Assembly: GCA_963978895.1 (NCBI GenBank)
Contig: OZ022241.1
Span: forward strand, 26,516,073-26,580,072
Reading direction: 5' to 3'
DNA: 64,000 nt
Source of the DNA: Erpobdella octoculata
Taxonomy: Eukaryota; Annelida; Clitellata; Hirudinida; Erpobdellidae
Positions 11,961-25,658 of this stretch are shown one piece after another. The translations under genes and the position numbers were made by a program. Position 1 is the first letter of the stretch; each line of letters begins with the position of its first letter. Under the pieces are notes generated by a model that saw only the letters and a list, made by a program, of their open reading frames with translations, ran no database searches and was not told where the DNA came from.

Positions 11961-12019
11961 TGCTTTAACTGGTTTGAGACTGAGTTTGACTATCTTCAGT
12001 TATAAATTATTTAAGATAC

Positions 12020-12420
12020 CAAAAAAGACTGGAAATTTAAAAATATACAGCAGATTGGGTTTTTTTAGCCTATGGATATTCTATCAAAGACATCTTGGAG
12101 ACTAAAGATCCCTGGGAAGGTGCAGTACTCCTCTCTCAATGACGACTGAAGACAACCGGCGCCCTCAGCGAAACACTGCAGCCAAACCCATGACGATGAC
12201 CTGAACTCTTCGAAAAGTGGAAGATTATAAATCTTAAGGTACTCAGCAGATTGGGGCCTGCTCTTTCCTTCTTTTACTCGAAAATCAAGCTAATCTTGGT
12301 AACTTAAGATTCCTGGGACAAAAGTGTAGGAGTGCTCTATTCCAATGATGACTGAAGAAGACATGACGCCCACAGCAAAGAGGTCCACCGACAACAATGC
12401 CTCTCTCGACCGACTCACGT
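12020..12420. repeat. Diverged tandem duplication of about 200 bp
   Basis: Two imperfect copies share TCCCTGGGA / TTCCTGGGA, then CTC-CAATGA-GACTGAAGA and a CGCCC-CAGC-AA block. Function unknown. Confidence 0.5.
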
Positions 12421-12462
12421 TTTAATTAGTCGTCTTGCTAAATGACAGTTTTGTTTTTGTAT

Positions 12463-12690
12463 GCAGGAGATGGTGGTAGAGCGTTCGCTTGTCTATCATT
12501 AGGTCGGCAGTTCAAGCCTTACCGGCGTCACCAGCGTAACTCCCTTAAGCAAGGAGTTCACTCGCATTGCTAAAAGGGTAGGCGCCTATAAATGGCTGCC
12601 TCTGCAAAGAACCCATTCCTCGTGGCCTAAAAGTCTAGCGATTGACGCCACATTAAACATCAAAAATGTCAAAAAAAAGAAAGAATTGTA
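12463..12690 (+). mobile_element. tRNA-derived SINE
   Basis: The 5' part looks like a tRNA gene with internal pol III promoter elements: box A TGGTGGTAGAGCG (12,471-12,483) and box B GCAGTTCAAGCC (12,507-12,518). About 150 bp of unrelated body follows, ending in an A-rich tail (AAAAATGTCAAAAAAAAG). The cloverleaf is degenerate and lacks a clear acceptor stem, so this is a SINE rather than a functional tRNA gene. Confidence 0.7.
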
Positions 12691-13000
12691 CAGAAAGATT
12701 TTCTAATGCTTTTTAAATGCTTTAATTTAACTTCACTCGTCTGTTTGTTTGTCCGTGGTGATCAAATCTTAGAAACGAAAAATCACCCACTTTTCGATTG
12801 TTTGAGATTCAAAAATTGTAGTTCGTTGACTCAGATAGAGGCAAAAAAAACATTTTTTTGTAATTTAAGGAGACTTCTGACTACCAGTCGCTTTCCATTT
12901 AACAAGTCCTTTCTTGGGTTTAAATTTCGAAGAAGCATTATAAAAGCACCAATTTTTAATTTTAAACTTTTTTAGCTGCTGGTCTTAAAACATTAATATA
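12691..13000. other. AT-rich non-coding stretch
   Basis: One 89-codon open frame (12,706-12,975) has no recognisable domain and AT-driven composition. I see no supported gene. Confidence 0.5.
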
Positions 13001-13066
13001 AATATAATAAAAAAAGATATAAATATCTATATATATAATATAAATATCTATATATATATATAAAAA

Positions 13067-13116
<50 letters not shown>
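13001..13116. repeat. (TA)n and TATAAATC microsatellite
   Basis: TA-rich simple sequence leading directly into family C copy 1. Confidence 0.9.
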
Positions 13117-13119
<3 letters not shown>

Positions 13120-13566
13120 CTCGTGTCATAGTGTTTGAAATTGAACTCCTCCGAAACGGCTAAACCGATTTTTATGAAATTTTTTGTGTACATTTAGTAT
13201 GTCTGAGTATAGGTCTTAAGCTATTTAAAATAATTTTTTAAAATTATTTAAAAAAGTTATTTTGGAAAAACAATAAAATTTTACATTAAGGATAAATTGA
13301 CGGGAGAGCAAGCGGAACGTGAAAACAAGTGGAAACGGGATAGTAAACAGGAATGGAAGAGCAAACGGGAACCGTAGAGCAAGCGGGGAGGAAACGGGAG
13401 CAAGAGAGAAGAACAATAGAAAAACTTTCCAAAACCCCGGGCATTGTACACTCGATTGCTTTTCGAGATTGATTTTTTAAATTGTCATAATTTTGTACAT
13501 TAAATTCTTAGTAAAAAAAACCAAAATAATTTAAAAGGCAAAACAACGTTTGCTGGGTCAGCTAGT
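13117..13566 (+). repeat. Penelope-related repeat family C, copy 1
   Basis: Starts ATCTCGTGTCATAGTGTTTG, then GAAACGGCTAAACCGATTTT and ATGAAATTTTTTGTG. It includes a family-B-like GGAAACGGGAGCAAGAG segment and ends GGCAAAACAACGTTTGCTGG followed by GTCAGCTAGT and TA. The GCTAGT-(TA)n end matches families A and B. Confidence 0.75.
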
Positions 13567-13607
13567 ATATATATAAATATATAATTATATATATAAAGAT
13601 ATATATA

Positions 13608-14088
13608 TAAATCTCGTGTCATAGTATTTGACTTCAAACTCCTCTGAAACGGCTAAACCGATTCTTATGAAATTTTTTGCCTACATTTGGTAGGTCTGAG
13701 GATAGGTTGTAGGCTATTTAGAATATTTTTTTAAAATTATTTTTAAAAGTTATAATTGAAAAACAAAGAGGTGCAATTAAGTCCTTTTCATAGGAAAATG
13801 CAACAGATAGAAATGTATTTATAATATATATATATATATATAGATAGATATATAAGTATATATCTGTTTTCTATAAAAGAGTATCTTGAACTGCCTGATT
13901 AATTTTAATTGATTTAAGGCCTAATTCATGTCGGAAACATTAAATTCATGTATTGTCATCCAGAATAAAGCTTCCCTGAAAGTTTTAGAGCTCTAAGTGG
14001 TCAAAAAGTGGGAAAGCGACTGGGAGCGTGAGAGCAAGCGCGAAAGGAAACGGGAGCGTGAGAGAAAAACCCGGGCACCCCGCTAGTA
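13608..14088 (+). repeat. Penelope-related repeat family C/B hybrid, copy 2
   Basis: Begins with the same TCTCGTGTCATAGTATTTGA / AAACGGCTAAACCGATT block as copy 1. It ends in a family-B tail: GGAAACGGGAGCGTGAGAG, then ACCCGGGCACCCCGCTAGT and (TA)n. The mixture shows that B and C ends are exchangeable or that one copy inserted in the other. Confidence 0.7.
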
Positions 14089-14360
14089 TATATATATATA
14101 TATATAATATATATATATACACGAAATTGCTAACATACATACACACTTAGCAAATTATGTATGCAGATAGGTTCATATATAAATATATATATATGAATAC
14201 ATATATATACATATGAATATATAAATATATATATATGAATACATATATATACATATGAATATATATATATATATATATACACGATGCAGATAGGTTCATA
14301 TATAAATATATATGAATATATATATATATATATATATATGTGTGTATATATGTATGTAAA
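14089..14360. repeat. Complex TA/TATG/ATAC simple sequence
   Basis: TA tracts with interspersed GAATACATATATATACATAT units repeated several times. Confidence 0.9.
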
Positions 14361-15060
14361 ACGATTGTTTTAGATTCAAAAATTTTAGTTCGTTGACTCA
14401 GATAGAGGCAAATAATACCTTTTTTTTTAATTTATTTTTTATCTTTACTTGTTTTTATTAAGTTAAACCCAATTATTGTGAACGTGGATACTTTTAGTTC
14501 TTTCACAATTTTAAAAAATTAAGTTCAATCAGAATTAATATGCCATTACTGCTCTGTAAGTTAACAATATAAAAATAAGATTTTTTATTGTCGCATAAAA
14601 ATGATACAACAAGAACAAATCTTGAAGCATTAGTGTAGCTTTGATGTTTTATTTATAATCATTACTACATTGCCAGTGGCTTTTCTATTGTTTTTCTCTA
14701 CCATTCTCTCATTTTGTGACCGATTTCAATTTTTCACAAAAACCTTCCCCCATTGAATCTCAAGGTTGTGTGAAAATTTCATTATGATCGTATGAATGGT
14801 GTATAAATGCATAAAGGACATACAGACATTCCTTTTTTATATATAGATTTACCCATAACTGATACAAAAGTGCTTCAAGAATTGTAGAATATTACAACAT
14901 CAACCTTACACAAATCTCCTCACTTGTAATCTTCCTTTTATTATTATGTACAAAAAGAGATTCAGAAATCAGTGATATTAACTTTAGCCTGACCAGATAT
15001 TGTAACTAACTAATAATAATAACTGGTGAATAAGATCATTAACAACCAGACACATTAAAA
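14361..15060. other. Non-coding, with a family-B fragment at 14,690-14,845
   Basis: AT-rich sequence 3' of CNOT4. The 14,690-14,845 part is a diverged family-B second half (TCAAGGTTGTGTGAAAATTT, GTATGAATGGTGTATAAATG). The rest shows nothing recognisable. Confidence 0.6.
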
Positions 15061-15066
15061 ATTCAC

Positions 15067-15072
15067 TTTATT
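15067..15072 (-). terminator. Candidate poly(A) signal of CNOT4
   Basis: TTTATT on the plus strand is AATAAA in the CNOT4 sense, about 215 bp past the stop codon at 15,286-15,288. In such AT-rich DNA the hexamer is common by chance. Confidence 0.4.
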
Positions 15073-15285
15073 CAAAAATAATGAAAATCATTTCTTGCGA
15101 TGTTGAGTGTTACTTTAATGCTATACTGATAGTTTATTCAAAGAAATTTGTTAAAACCTCGAATCTTTTTGAAAAATCTGAAATTGCAAAAGAGGAACAA
15201 TACAGAATTTTATAAATTCATTTCCATGAGAAAACATAAAATTGATAACAAAACAAACCTTTTTTTTCATTTGAAAAATAAATGG

Positions 15286-18200
15286 TCATAGAGCAGACAG
15301 CCGATGTTCTGTTGTTGCTTCATTATGCTGTCTAGTAGAGAAACCAGGTGGAGGATACCTTGAATGTTGTTGCATCCACGTTGCTTGTTGCTCAGGACTC
15401 GCATGCATTCCATATCCGAGATGGTGGTAGCTGTTGTGGTGACGATGTAAGTGCTGATGTTGAACATGACACATAGAATCTTCCGCATCGCTAAAAGACT
15501 CCATCCAGCGAGGAAGAGAATTTCCTTAAAAAACATATTTTTATATTTTAAATTTGTATTATTTTCTAATATTCTACAGAGAATCATGACAAAGGTGATC
15601 AAATCTCATGTACACAACAGCTGCATTTTTAATCAAATTTAGAAATATTAAAGAGCACTAAATAAATTATATCTGACAAAATTATTACTAGAATTATTTA
15701 CAACTTCCATTATTAATATATTAATCATGCAAGGAATCAAAAATTCATTTGAGCTTTTCTATAACTTTTATTTGTAATGAAATTATATTTTTATAATTAC
15801 TTGTTTTGAAACAAGAGAAACAGTAAAAAGCTTAGTTTTTAAGAGTCCTTCATAATTTTGTGATTTGGCAACAAAAATTGTTTTGCAAAATATTTTTTGA
15901 TGATATTAAGTCTATAAAATATGAAAACCTTGACCGCAGTCTTCTAAACACTTAATATGTAAAGTATGTAAGGATTGAAAATTTAAGAAACTTTTGAATC
16001 AATACGGAATAAACAAAATTTTGTTATTAAAAATTTTCAAATTAAATGTTGCTTTCTTTAAATAAACTAAAAATTCAAAGTTCCTTTCTCTACATAAAAT
16101 CTGTCATTTTTAATTTTTTTAAAGTTTCAATTAATTTTATTCCATAATTCACTTATATTTTGTCCAACCAATCTGAAAATTTAATAGAATCTAAAGTCCG
16201 CAGCAACAAATAAACCCAAGATTTTCAACTTGAATGGATAACGGGAAGTTGGTGCTTAGAGTGGTATAGGGCCCCGATGTATAACTCAATCAAGTAAGCC
16301 AGCACGAAAGCAAGCAAACACGGTCAATTTAATATAAATCATTTAAAAAGATATAGGCTCCTTACTCGTTTGATAATGAAAAGTGCAGAGATGATATATG
16401 GACAGGGTGGCAAGAATACAATACTTTAGCAATAACAGATAGTCGAGATGATAATAAGATACAAAACAAAATGGCAAGCATAAAAATGTCTGAAATGAAA
16501 ATAGTGATAAAGTGTGATAGATAATGAGATGCATGAATCTGTTTTAAATTATATAGGGGCAATGTTTAAATTTTGAAAGAGCAATGTTTAAATTATAAAG
16601 TCAATCAGCAGTTGAATAATTATAATTACTTGGTTAATAAAAAAGTGATAAAATATTACTAAAAAAAGCTATCAGAAAGTTAGTTACATGACTTTAATTA
16701 CATAGTTCATAATAAGCAACTTGCTTAAGTCAGGTTTTTAATTAAGTGGATGTTTATATGGTCAGTTAGGGAAACAACCAATGTCTAGAGTAATTGATAC
16801 ATTTTCAAAGGATTTCCTTAGAGAATTTTCAAAGAATTTTAGAGTGAGTGGAAGGACCATAGGAGATATCACTGTCATTATTTGTGAAGATACTGGAGAA
16901 AAAGTTGGCACTGTTGTAAGACTTAAGAATATAGTGATTGCTTTTTTTCTTTATTTTTCACTAGATGAATAAATAAATTTCTTCTATTAATTTATTTTAC
17001 AACTTTTTATAGATTACAAGACATGGTGGTGTCAAAACTTATTTAATATAAATGATATTATTTTTCTTACAAAGAATCAGAATTTAAAAAAGAGACAACA
17101 TTTCAATTCAAATGAAAAAAAGAATAAGTTTAGAAAGTAAATAACTTTATTATTAAAACAAGAAATTAAAAAAAAAAACTATAATATATCAAATTTACGA
17201 AAAGAACAAACAAATTACAATGGCTTCTGTTGAAAAGATGGCACAATAAATTATAATTTTAAAAAGATAATCCGTTCAATATTTGAACTATAATTAAAAT
17301 GTAATGTAAATGAAGTACTCACCGTCTGTAATAACCCCAGTACTTATAATTGCGGGATCTGATGTTATGCTCTGGGCACTGTTGAATGTGTTTGCACCAC
17401 CATTACTGTACCAGTCTAAACATAATTAAATCAAATTTATGGCTAGAGTTCGCTTGACCCGATACAATTCCAAAGCAGTAAACAAATAACCTTACCTGAA
17501 GAGCCAGTTTCCTGATAAACCATTGGATTGTTGAAAGAGTGAAAACCATTTTGCATATGATGTAAAGGAGAACTGTTAATAAGCGGGTGTTGCGGTGTTC
17601 TTCTTATTTGTTGATTGCTATTTGGACCTGATGGAGGGGAAAAGCTGATGTTGATATTTGGCAATAGGGCCTTCAAGTCATCTTGCCAGCCCTGAGCATT
17701 GTAACCATCTCCAGCCTGATGTAGTGAAAAATATTATAAAATATTTAATATCAAGATATGAAGAAATGTCCAGCTAAAAGCTAAGCATGGAAAAATGATG
17801 TTTTAAAAATACATGGCAATTATGAAGGAGAATGAGAATGATGATAATTATTGATACTACTCCTTACTCGTGGATTATTTGAAAACAATTGTTCCCCTGC
17901 ATTGGAAGTTCTTGAAGACATCATTTGTAATAATTTACTGTTCTGTCTTGCATTATATTCTAAAATTTTAACAGTAGTAGTCCAATTATGCAAAACAAGT
18001 TTTTGACAATAACTTTAAATTAATACAGATGAGAGCATATTATAGTCATTTATAGAAAAATCTCTATAATTACAGCATATGATGCATTCATTACAACCAC
18101 CTTTATCATACGAGGCCTTCATTACAGCTATCCTTATCATATGAGGTCTTCACTACAGCCACCTTTATAATATGAGGCCTTCATTACAGCTATCTTTATC

Positions 18201-21200
18201 ATATGAGGCCTTCATTACAATCACCTTTATCATACAATGCATTCATTACAGCCACCTTTATTACATGAAGCATTCATTACAGCCACCTTTATCACATGAA
18301 GCATTCATTACAGCTACCTTTATCTATGATGCATTCATTACTGCTACTTTTACCATACAAGGCCTTCATTGCAGATGGTTTATGTTTCCAAGACTATCTG
18401 AGCAATTACTGGACCCATATTAAAATACAATGCAAAAAAATTAAAGACGGCTTACAATAATTATTATAAATTGACTATTTCTAATTTTTATTTCTACACT
18501 TCCGTACATAAAATTAGGTATTTGATGTTATAATGCATAAAAAGATCAAAATATTTATTTTAATTCATCAATACCACAAGTTCAAAATGTTTTTATAAAT
18601 GTCCCACCACCAATAATAATTTCAAATCTCAGGAATCTAATTATAATTACAATAACTTTAAAACACCAAATTCATATGTATATATTTGCTACTTACCAAT
18701 AATGAGACAAAACAAAAACAATTCATTCTACTGCTTACCAATAAAAGAAGAAAATGGTTTTGGACTGTGATTCCAGGAAGGTAAATTTGCAGCTTGTTGG
18801 AGAGTAGTTTGTTGTGAATGAAAAGGATTGTATGCTTGGGAGTTATGATGATTGTGATTATGTACTGGACTTTTTAGATTAGCACTCATTTGAGTCGAGA
18901 GATTTAATTTTTGTAAAACCATTCGCTCCTTTTCCATCATGTCTGCCAGACCTTTAGAGCTTATATCCCATGGATCAAATCCTACAATCATTTGTAACAT
19001 TCAAAATAACATGTAATTATTTCATAAAAACAACACTTTTAATTATATTTTTGTAAACATTCCAACAATGTCACCACCTCCAACATTCCTCATGATTACA
19101 TAAAACACAATTTTTCAATCAAAATAGTAAGCTATTAAAACTACAACTAAAACAAAAACTTACCAAAATCATCATCAAGAGCATCTGAGTCATTCAAATC
19201 TTCCCCTGTCATATCGTCATTTTCGGTGTACAATCCTGAGTCATTTCATAAAATTCACAACACACTCAGAGAAATAATTAACAAGATAGCCAAAATAAAC
19301 AAACCCTTCTCAGGACTTAATTCTTCACCTCTCATCGGCTCGTTTGAATTATTGTTAAAAGTATCATCGCAGTCAATTTTTTCGTGCAAAAGTTTTTCAC
19401 ATTCAATTTTGTCCAGTTGTCTGTTACTTGAACCAAAGTTTGCACTGGCAAATAAGGTGTCAGCATTGTTAGGATTAGATTTCATAGAGATACTTGATTG
19501 ATCAGGTGATGTCGACAACTGAAGCAAACTGCTGCTCAAAGATTGTTGTTCGCTGGCACTAGGACTGGGACTTTTTGATTTTCTGTTTACGAAACAGACA
19601 TATGGCGCAACTAATTACCAAGAATATACTCAAAAATCAATAAAAATAAAATAAAATGAGATGCCTACCCATTCGATAACTTGGATGTTTCTGACGAAGT
19701 CTGGGAATACTGCTCTATCAATTTTTGTTCATATTGCAAATGTTTCCTTCAAAATAAAAAAATTAAAATCTTTCACTCACTCAAGCAAACTCACACACAC
19801 AATATTTCAAGAGCCTCACCGACAGGAAACAAAAATGATAAATACTTGAATGTCATAAAACTAAATATAATTTAGTAATTTAATTAAATTCTATATAACC
19901 AAATCTATATATATAAAAGAACATGTCCTGACTGACTGACTGACTGACTGATAATCAACGCCGAGCTCAAACGCCTCATCCTAGGAACGTGAAATTTGGA
20001 ACTTATATTACTTTTATAGCGTAAACATCCGCTAAAAAAGGATTTTTTAAAATTTTGCTCCTGAGGGGAAAAAACTGGAAAACAAACTTTTTTCTAAAAC
20101 AATGTATATCTCGAAAACCAAAAATGAGGAGATTTTGAAATTTGGTATATGGATTCTTCTTGAAATATAAAAAGATACGTGTTTCACCATTTTTTGAAAA
20201 TTCGGTTTCCCGGACCTCAAATGTGGGTTTGAAAGTTGGGTTATTTGGTTTTTAAAGTAGCTTCTACTCAAAAACTGTTAATGCTACAGGAGTAAAAATT
20301 AGTATTTAGTTTCTACTCCAAAAATAATGAAATACGTGTTTTAGCATTTTTTGAAAATTTGGTTTCCAGGACTTCAAATGTGGGGTGGAAAATAGGGCTA
20401 ATTGTCTTTTATAGTAACTGCTACTCAAAAACAGTAAATACCACAGATGTAAAAATTGTTATTTAGTTTCTTTTCTAAAAATAAAGATATACGTGTTTCA
20501 CCATTTTTTACAAATTTGGTTTCCAGGACCTCAAATGTGGGGTGGAAAATAAGGTTATTTGGTGTTTAATGTAACTGCTACTCAAAAACTGTAGATGCTA
20601 CAAGAGTAAAAATTAGTATTTGGTTTCTACTCCAGAAATAATGATATACGTGTTTTACCATTTCTTGAAAATTTGGTTTCCAGGACTTCAAATATGGGGT
20701 GGAAAATAGGGTTACTTGGTTTTTAAAGTAACTGCTACTCAAAAACTGTAAATGGTACAAAAGTAAAATTAGTATTTAGTTTCTACTCTAAAAATAATGA
20801 TATACGTGTTTCACCATTTTTTGAAAATTTGGTTTCCAGGACCTCAAATGTGAAATGGAAAAAGGGTTATTTGATTTTAAAATAACTGCTACTCAAACAC
20901 TGTAAGTGCTACAGATGTGAAAATTAGTATTTTGAGGTTTTGTGTCGGTTAAAAGTAGATGAGTTCAGTTTATCACCGGACGGATGGGCCAAGCCGTTAT
21001 TTTAGGGTCTTCATATGGCCCTGCCCAAACCTTAAATCAAGGTTGGACGGGCCGAGATTTTTAACCAAGTATATAGACATTTTAGTGATTTTAGGGTGTT
21101 CAGACGGGCCGGGCTAAACCTGAAGTCAAGGTGGGACGGGCCGATGTTTTTCATCAAGTATATAGAACTTCTAGGCCTGTAAAAACGGGCCAGGTCCATA

Positions 21201-24200
21201 TTAGACGGGCCGTGCCGGGCCAGGAATTTCGGTTTTTGAAATGGACTGGGCCAAGTTTTCGACGGGCCGAGCCGAGACCTAAAAAATTGATCCGTTCAGT
21301 ACTCTACTCTGTATGCACGGTTCAAATTCTCTAATTTCAAGCGAGCGAAGCCGCTACGGGCACTGCTAGTAAACAGTATAAACCACATAGCTAATCAATG
21401 ACACATAAAGCCATTAATAAACATAAACTAATAAAAAAAAAAAAAATTTTTTCTCAAATTTATCTTTCCTGTAAACAACTCAACCATCCAATCATATCTC
21501 TGAACAAAATCTATATAAAAACTTACAACCACATGTCACCTGGCTTTCTAATTATTTCAAACCAAACCAAACACCTACACTTTGATAATTAAATGCAAAA
21601 GTGTAAAGATATATATATATATACTAGCGGAGGTACCCGGCGTTTTTAAAGGTTTTTCTAATGCTTGTCTCTCTCGCTCCCGTTTCCTTCCCCGCTCCCG
21701 GCCGCTTTCCCGTTCCTGCTTGCTCTCCCGTTCTCGGTCGGTTTTCCTCCCGGTCGCCTTCCCGTTCCTGGTCGGTTTTTTGCTCTAGGCCGTTTTTCCG
21801 CTCCCAGACGCTTTCCCGTTTTCGGTTTTTTTCCCGCTCCCGGTCGATTTCCTGTTCCGGGTTGCTTTCCCGCTCCCGATCACTTTTCCTCTCTCGGTCG
21901 CTTTTCCGCTCCCTTTCTCGGTCGCGTTCCCTTTCCCGCTCGATCTTTCGCTCTCAGTTGGCTTCCTGTTTCCGCTCATTTATGTATGTATATATATATA
22001 TAGCCCCGCTCGCTCACCCGCTCATTTTGAGACGGATTTCAAATTTTTTTCTCTATATTTGATTCCCCTTGACTCTCAAAGTTGTGTGATAATTTAATTC
22101 CGATCAGATGAATGGTGTAGCAATGCATAAAGAACATACATACATATTGCCCGGGGTTTTTAGAGGTTTACCTAATGCGTTTCTTTTTCACTCCCGTTTC
22201 CTTCCCGCTTGCGCTCCAGGTCGTTATCCGTTCCCTGTCGCTTTCCCGCTCATTTTTTCGCTCTCAGTCCCCCCCTAGATCCGATTCTTCATACATACAT
22301 ACATACATAGATACATACATAGATACATACATACATACACACATACATACATACATACACACTCCCGCCTATGTACAAACACCAAAGGTTATTGCATAAC
22401 AAAATTCAAATTTAGTTTACGTAACAAAGTCGGAAGGTTTCAAGCAGCTTTTAGCAAATCTATTTTATGTTCTATGGACAAAAAGTAGTAACAGTAGAAC
22501 ATAAACATATAAAATATAAACAAACCCCTGTTGGATATCTTCTTTAGAAAAACTTGCAGCATCATCTCCCAAGTCGTGAAGATACATGCAGTCCTACAAC
22601 AAATTCACACTCGTTTAAAACGTCACAAAACCAAACATCATAATCTTATACTAACTGATTTAGCACACTGAGTCCCTTTAAGAAAATGGCTACAGTATTT
22701 GGTAGTACCAAGAGAAGCTTTAAGCGTCCTGTTTTCTATTTGTAAGTTGTTAACAAGAAGGATGGCATGAAGAGCATCCTCGGGTCGGAGATACGTCACG
22801 TACGCACTCGCACTCGGTCCCTTCAATCATCAACAGGAAAATTTAAAAACTTCACAATGAAACAAATAAAATATGATGTGTTTGTATTATACTTCATTGA
22901 AGGTTCACAAATAAAAAACCTTAAAGGCTCAAAAGTCTTGCAAAATCAACTATTTTTGTCTTAAAAACAACTCATTTCAAAAAATAAAAACCAACATCCA
23001 AATTATGATTTCAATAGCAAGTTATACCTCATTACTGGTTATCTGCCAGTAAAGATTATCAAGACAAGCTTTTAAAGCTGAACCAACTTCTACATAAAAT
23101 ATTGCAGGCTGTGTTTTATTATTAGCAGAAATTATGTTTGCTGGCATTGAATTCTTTCAATTGCTTTGTCAAAACTAAGAAATTATGAAATTAATTTATT
23201 ACACACAAACACACATATATAATATATATTAAATTAATTTATTACTAATAGAGCTTTTACAAATTTGAACAGATCAAATCAACATTAACAAAAAATATGT
23301 GAATTAAAAGTGCTATACAATCTTTGCATAGTGAATATACAAAGAAATTGAGACTAGTCGTGAAAGACTTATTAGAGTTATTCAACGTCCATCAAAGTGA
23401 AATGTCCAGGTGTGGTATTAAACAATCAACTATTATTCGCTCCACAGATTATACAGTTGGCAAAGAATTTACAACTAATACAATGTTGGCAACTTTTTCA
23501 ACACTGATCACACATCTTCATACTACATTGCATAGTGTGGACTGGACAGTGAAGAACACTCCATCCATCTGCATAAACTACAATCAGGAATGTGCAGCAC
23601 AATGGTTTAAGCAGCACGTCTTGTCTTTAAAAAAAGCAAGTAGATATGATCATATTTCAACTTCTTTTTGCAATGATCAGCATTAGCTCCCACTAACAAA
23701 ATGGGTGAAATATAATATAAGTAATGTATTATTTTTTTAAATACAAGCATCATATTGTACCACTTTATCTAGATGAATATCCCATTAAAATAAAAATATA
23801 ATATTAATGGATCATACATAGCCAAGAAAATTGAAAAAGTGAGTCACTAAAGAAGAATTGGTTATTTTGTTATGAAAAGACAAACAGCCATTTCTTGTAG
23901 TCACTGAAGTTAATTACTATTGTTTGAGAAAGTGTGATAGAAGATTGAGTTAGAGTAGTCTAATGAGATTAAAGCATGGTAACAGCTATTAATTGAGCTA
24001 TGTCCCTTGTAGGATAAGGAGGTTGTGATGGAATGCTTTTAAAAGGATAAAGACAATGGATTGTTCAGACAACTTTCAAGTTTAAAATACATCTAGGAGA
24101 AACAGATGTAGGAGTTGAGTATCGTCACCAGTATGTAAACAAGAATTAATGTGACAATTTTTATCTACATGAGATCTGTAAATAAAAAAAATATTTCAAG

Positions 24201-25611
24201 TACTGACACCTGGGGCAGGCAGACTGAAATCTGAGAAGACATGGAGAGGAAAACAAAAAATGTATGCATGTTGTGTATGGCTGTTTGAAGAAAACCAACA
24301 AAAACCAGCTCAAGAAACACTCAAAATAGATTGTAGTGTGGAAAGCAGAACCTAATGATCTATTGTATCAAAAGCAGTGTAGGTTGACTGCCATCTTCTG
24401 TGGCCTAATCTATTTAGACATGCAATAAAAATAATACATTTTTATATGTTATCACTTACTTGAGAACCAACATATGAAGTACTCTGGTTAATGACCACTT
24501 TGTGAATTTTTCCAAATTTTCCAAAATATTCGTTTCGTTTTAGAACTTCAGAGTCTGCTAATTTTTGTGACAGACCCACTACAAAGACCAGGTTCTTTTG
24601 AACAACACTATTAAAAAGAATATAATATATATATATATAACAGGTGCACAAGAGTAATTTATCAATTGAAAACCACACAAAATCAATCCACCAACCGAAC
24701 ATTCGCCAAATGCTTCCTGTTTTCAGCTGACTTTTGCTTTCTTTGAGACTCTTTCTGTCTTCTATCTTTTTTAATATTATGAACCCTGAAATATTCAAGC
24801 GACAGTGAACAATGGTTGCAAAACTTACTCATGATAACATTCATACATACTCATCATCTGTTAATGGTTTGAACTGAGCTGGATCTTCAGGGTATGGCTG
24901 CAAAACAATTAAATATTAAAAATAACTTTATCAGAAGAAAAGACAACCACTTTTAAGAATTACTTTTCGACAAGCCGGACAAAGTCCACTTTCATTTGTT
25001 CGAATTCTGTGCCAACAAAATCTGCATATCTGAAATACAAGTAGATGGATTACTTGATGGCACAAATTCTACAGATAGAAATTTTTTTATTAAAACTCTC
25101 AAACCTGGTAACCGCAAGTGCAGGGGAAAAAACTCAAATCATCCACCTCGAATGCTTCCATGCACAATGGACACTGAATAAAACGAATCAGCAATTTATC
25201 AAATGCACAAATCATCACGTTTGACTGATTTTATATATATATATATCATCATCATTTATTTTTTTTAAACGTCCCTATTCCACGCTATGCTAGGGTTGGA
25301 CGTTTTTTCCATATCAGGCCCCTCCACAAGTCACGATCCAGGGCAGACTGTCGCTTCAGGCCGAGCTCATAAATTCTTCTTAAAGCCCATAGCTAACTTT
25401 TCACTTCCGTCTAGGCCCAGAAAAGGAAGAGCGGACCTTGTTTGATCAGGCGACATCTGAGCCGGCAGGAAAGTCTTTGTTTTGTTACCCATATGGAATT
25501 TGGAGCAAAGTTTTCCCGGATGCCCTTCCTGCGAACCTCCCTTTAGTCGCCTTTTACGACACGCATAGAAGGATACACGGTGGTTCTATTCTATCTGCCC
25601 GAACCGCAAAG

Positions 25612-25658
<47 letters not shown>

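Noticed and set aside
12463..12535. Functional tRNA gene
   Set aside because: Box A and B are recognisable but the acceptor stem and anticodon arm do not fold convincingly; the long 3' body and A-rich tail indicate a SINE.
13130..13190. Hammerhead motif in family C (CCGAAACGGC... region)
   Set aside because: GAAA is present but no CUGANGA-like core or stem II could be placed around it.
18172..18423. 83-codon frame in a CNOT4 intron
   Set aside because: Translation of the 30-bp intronic minisatellite.
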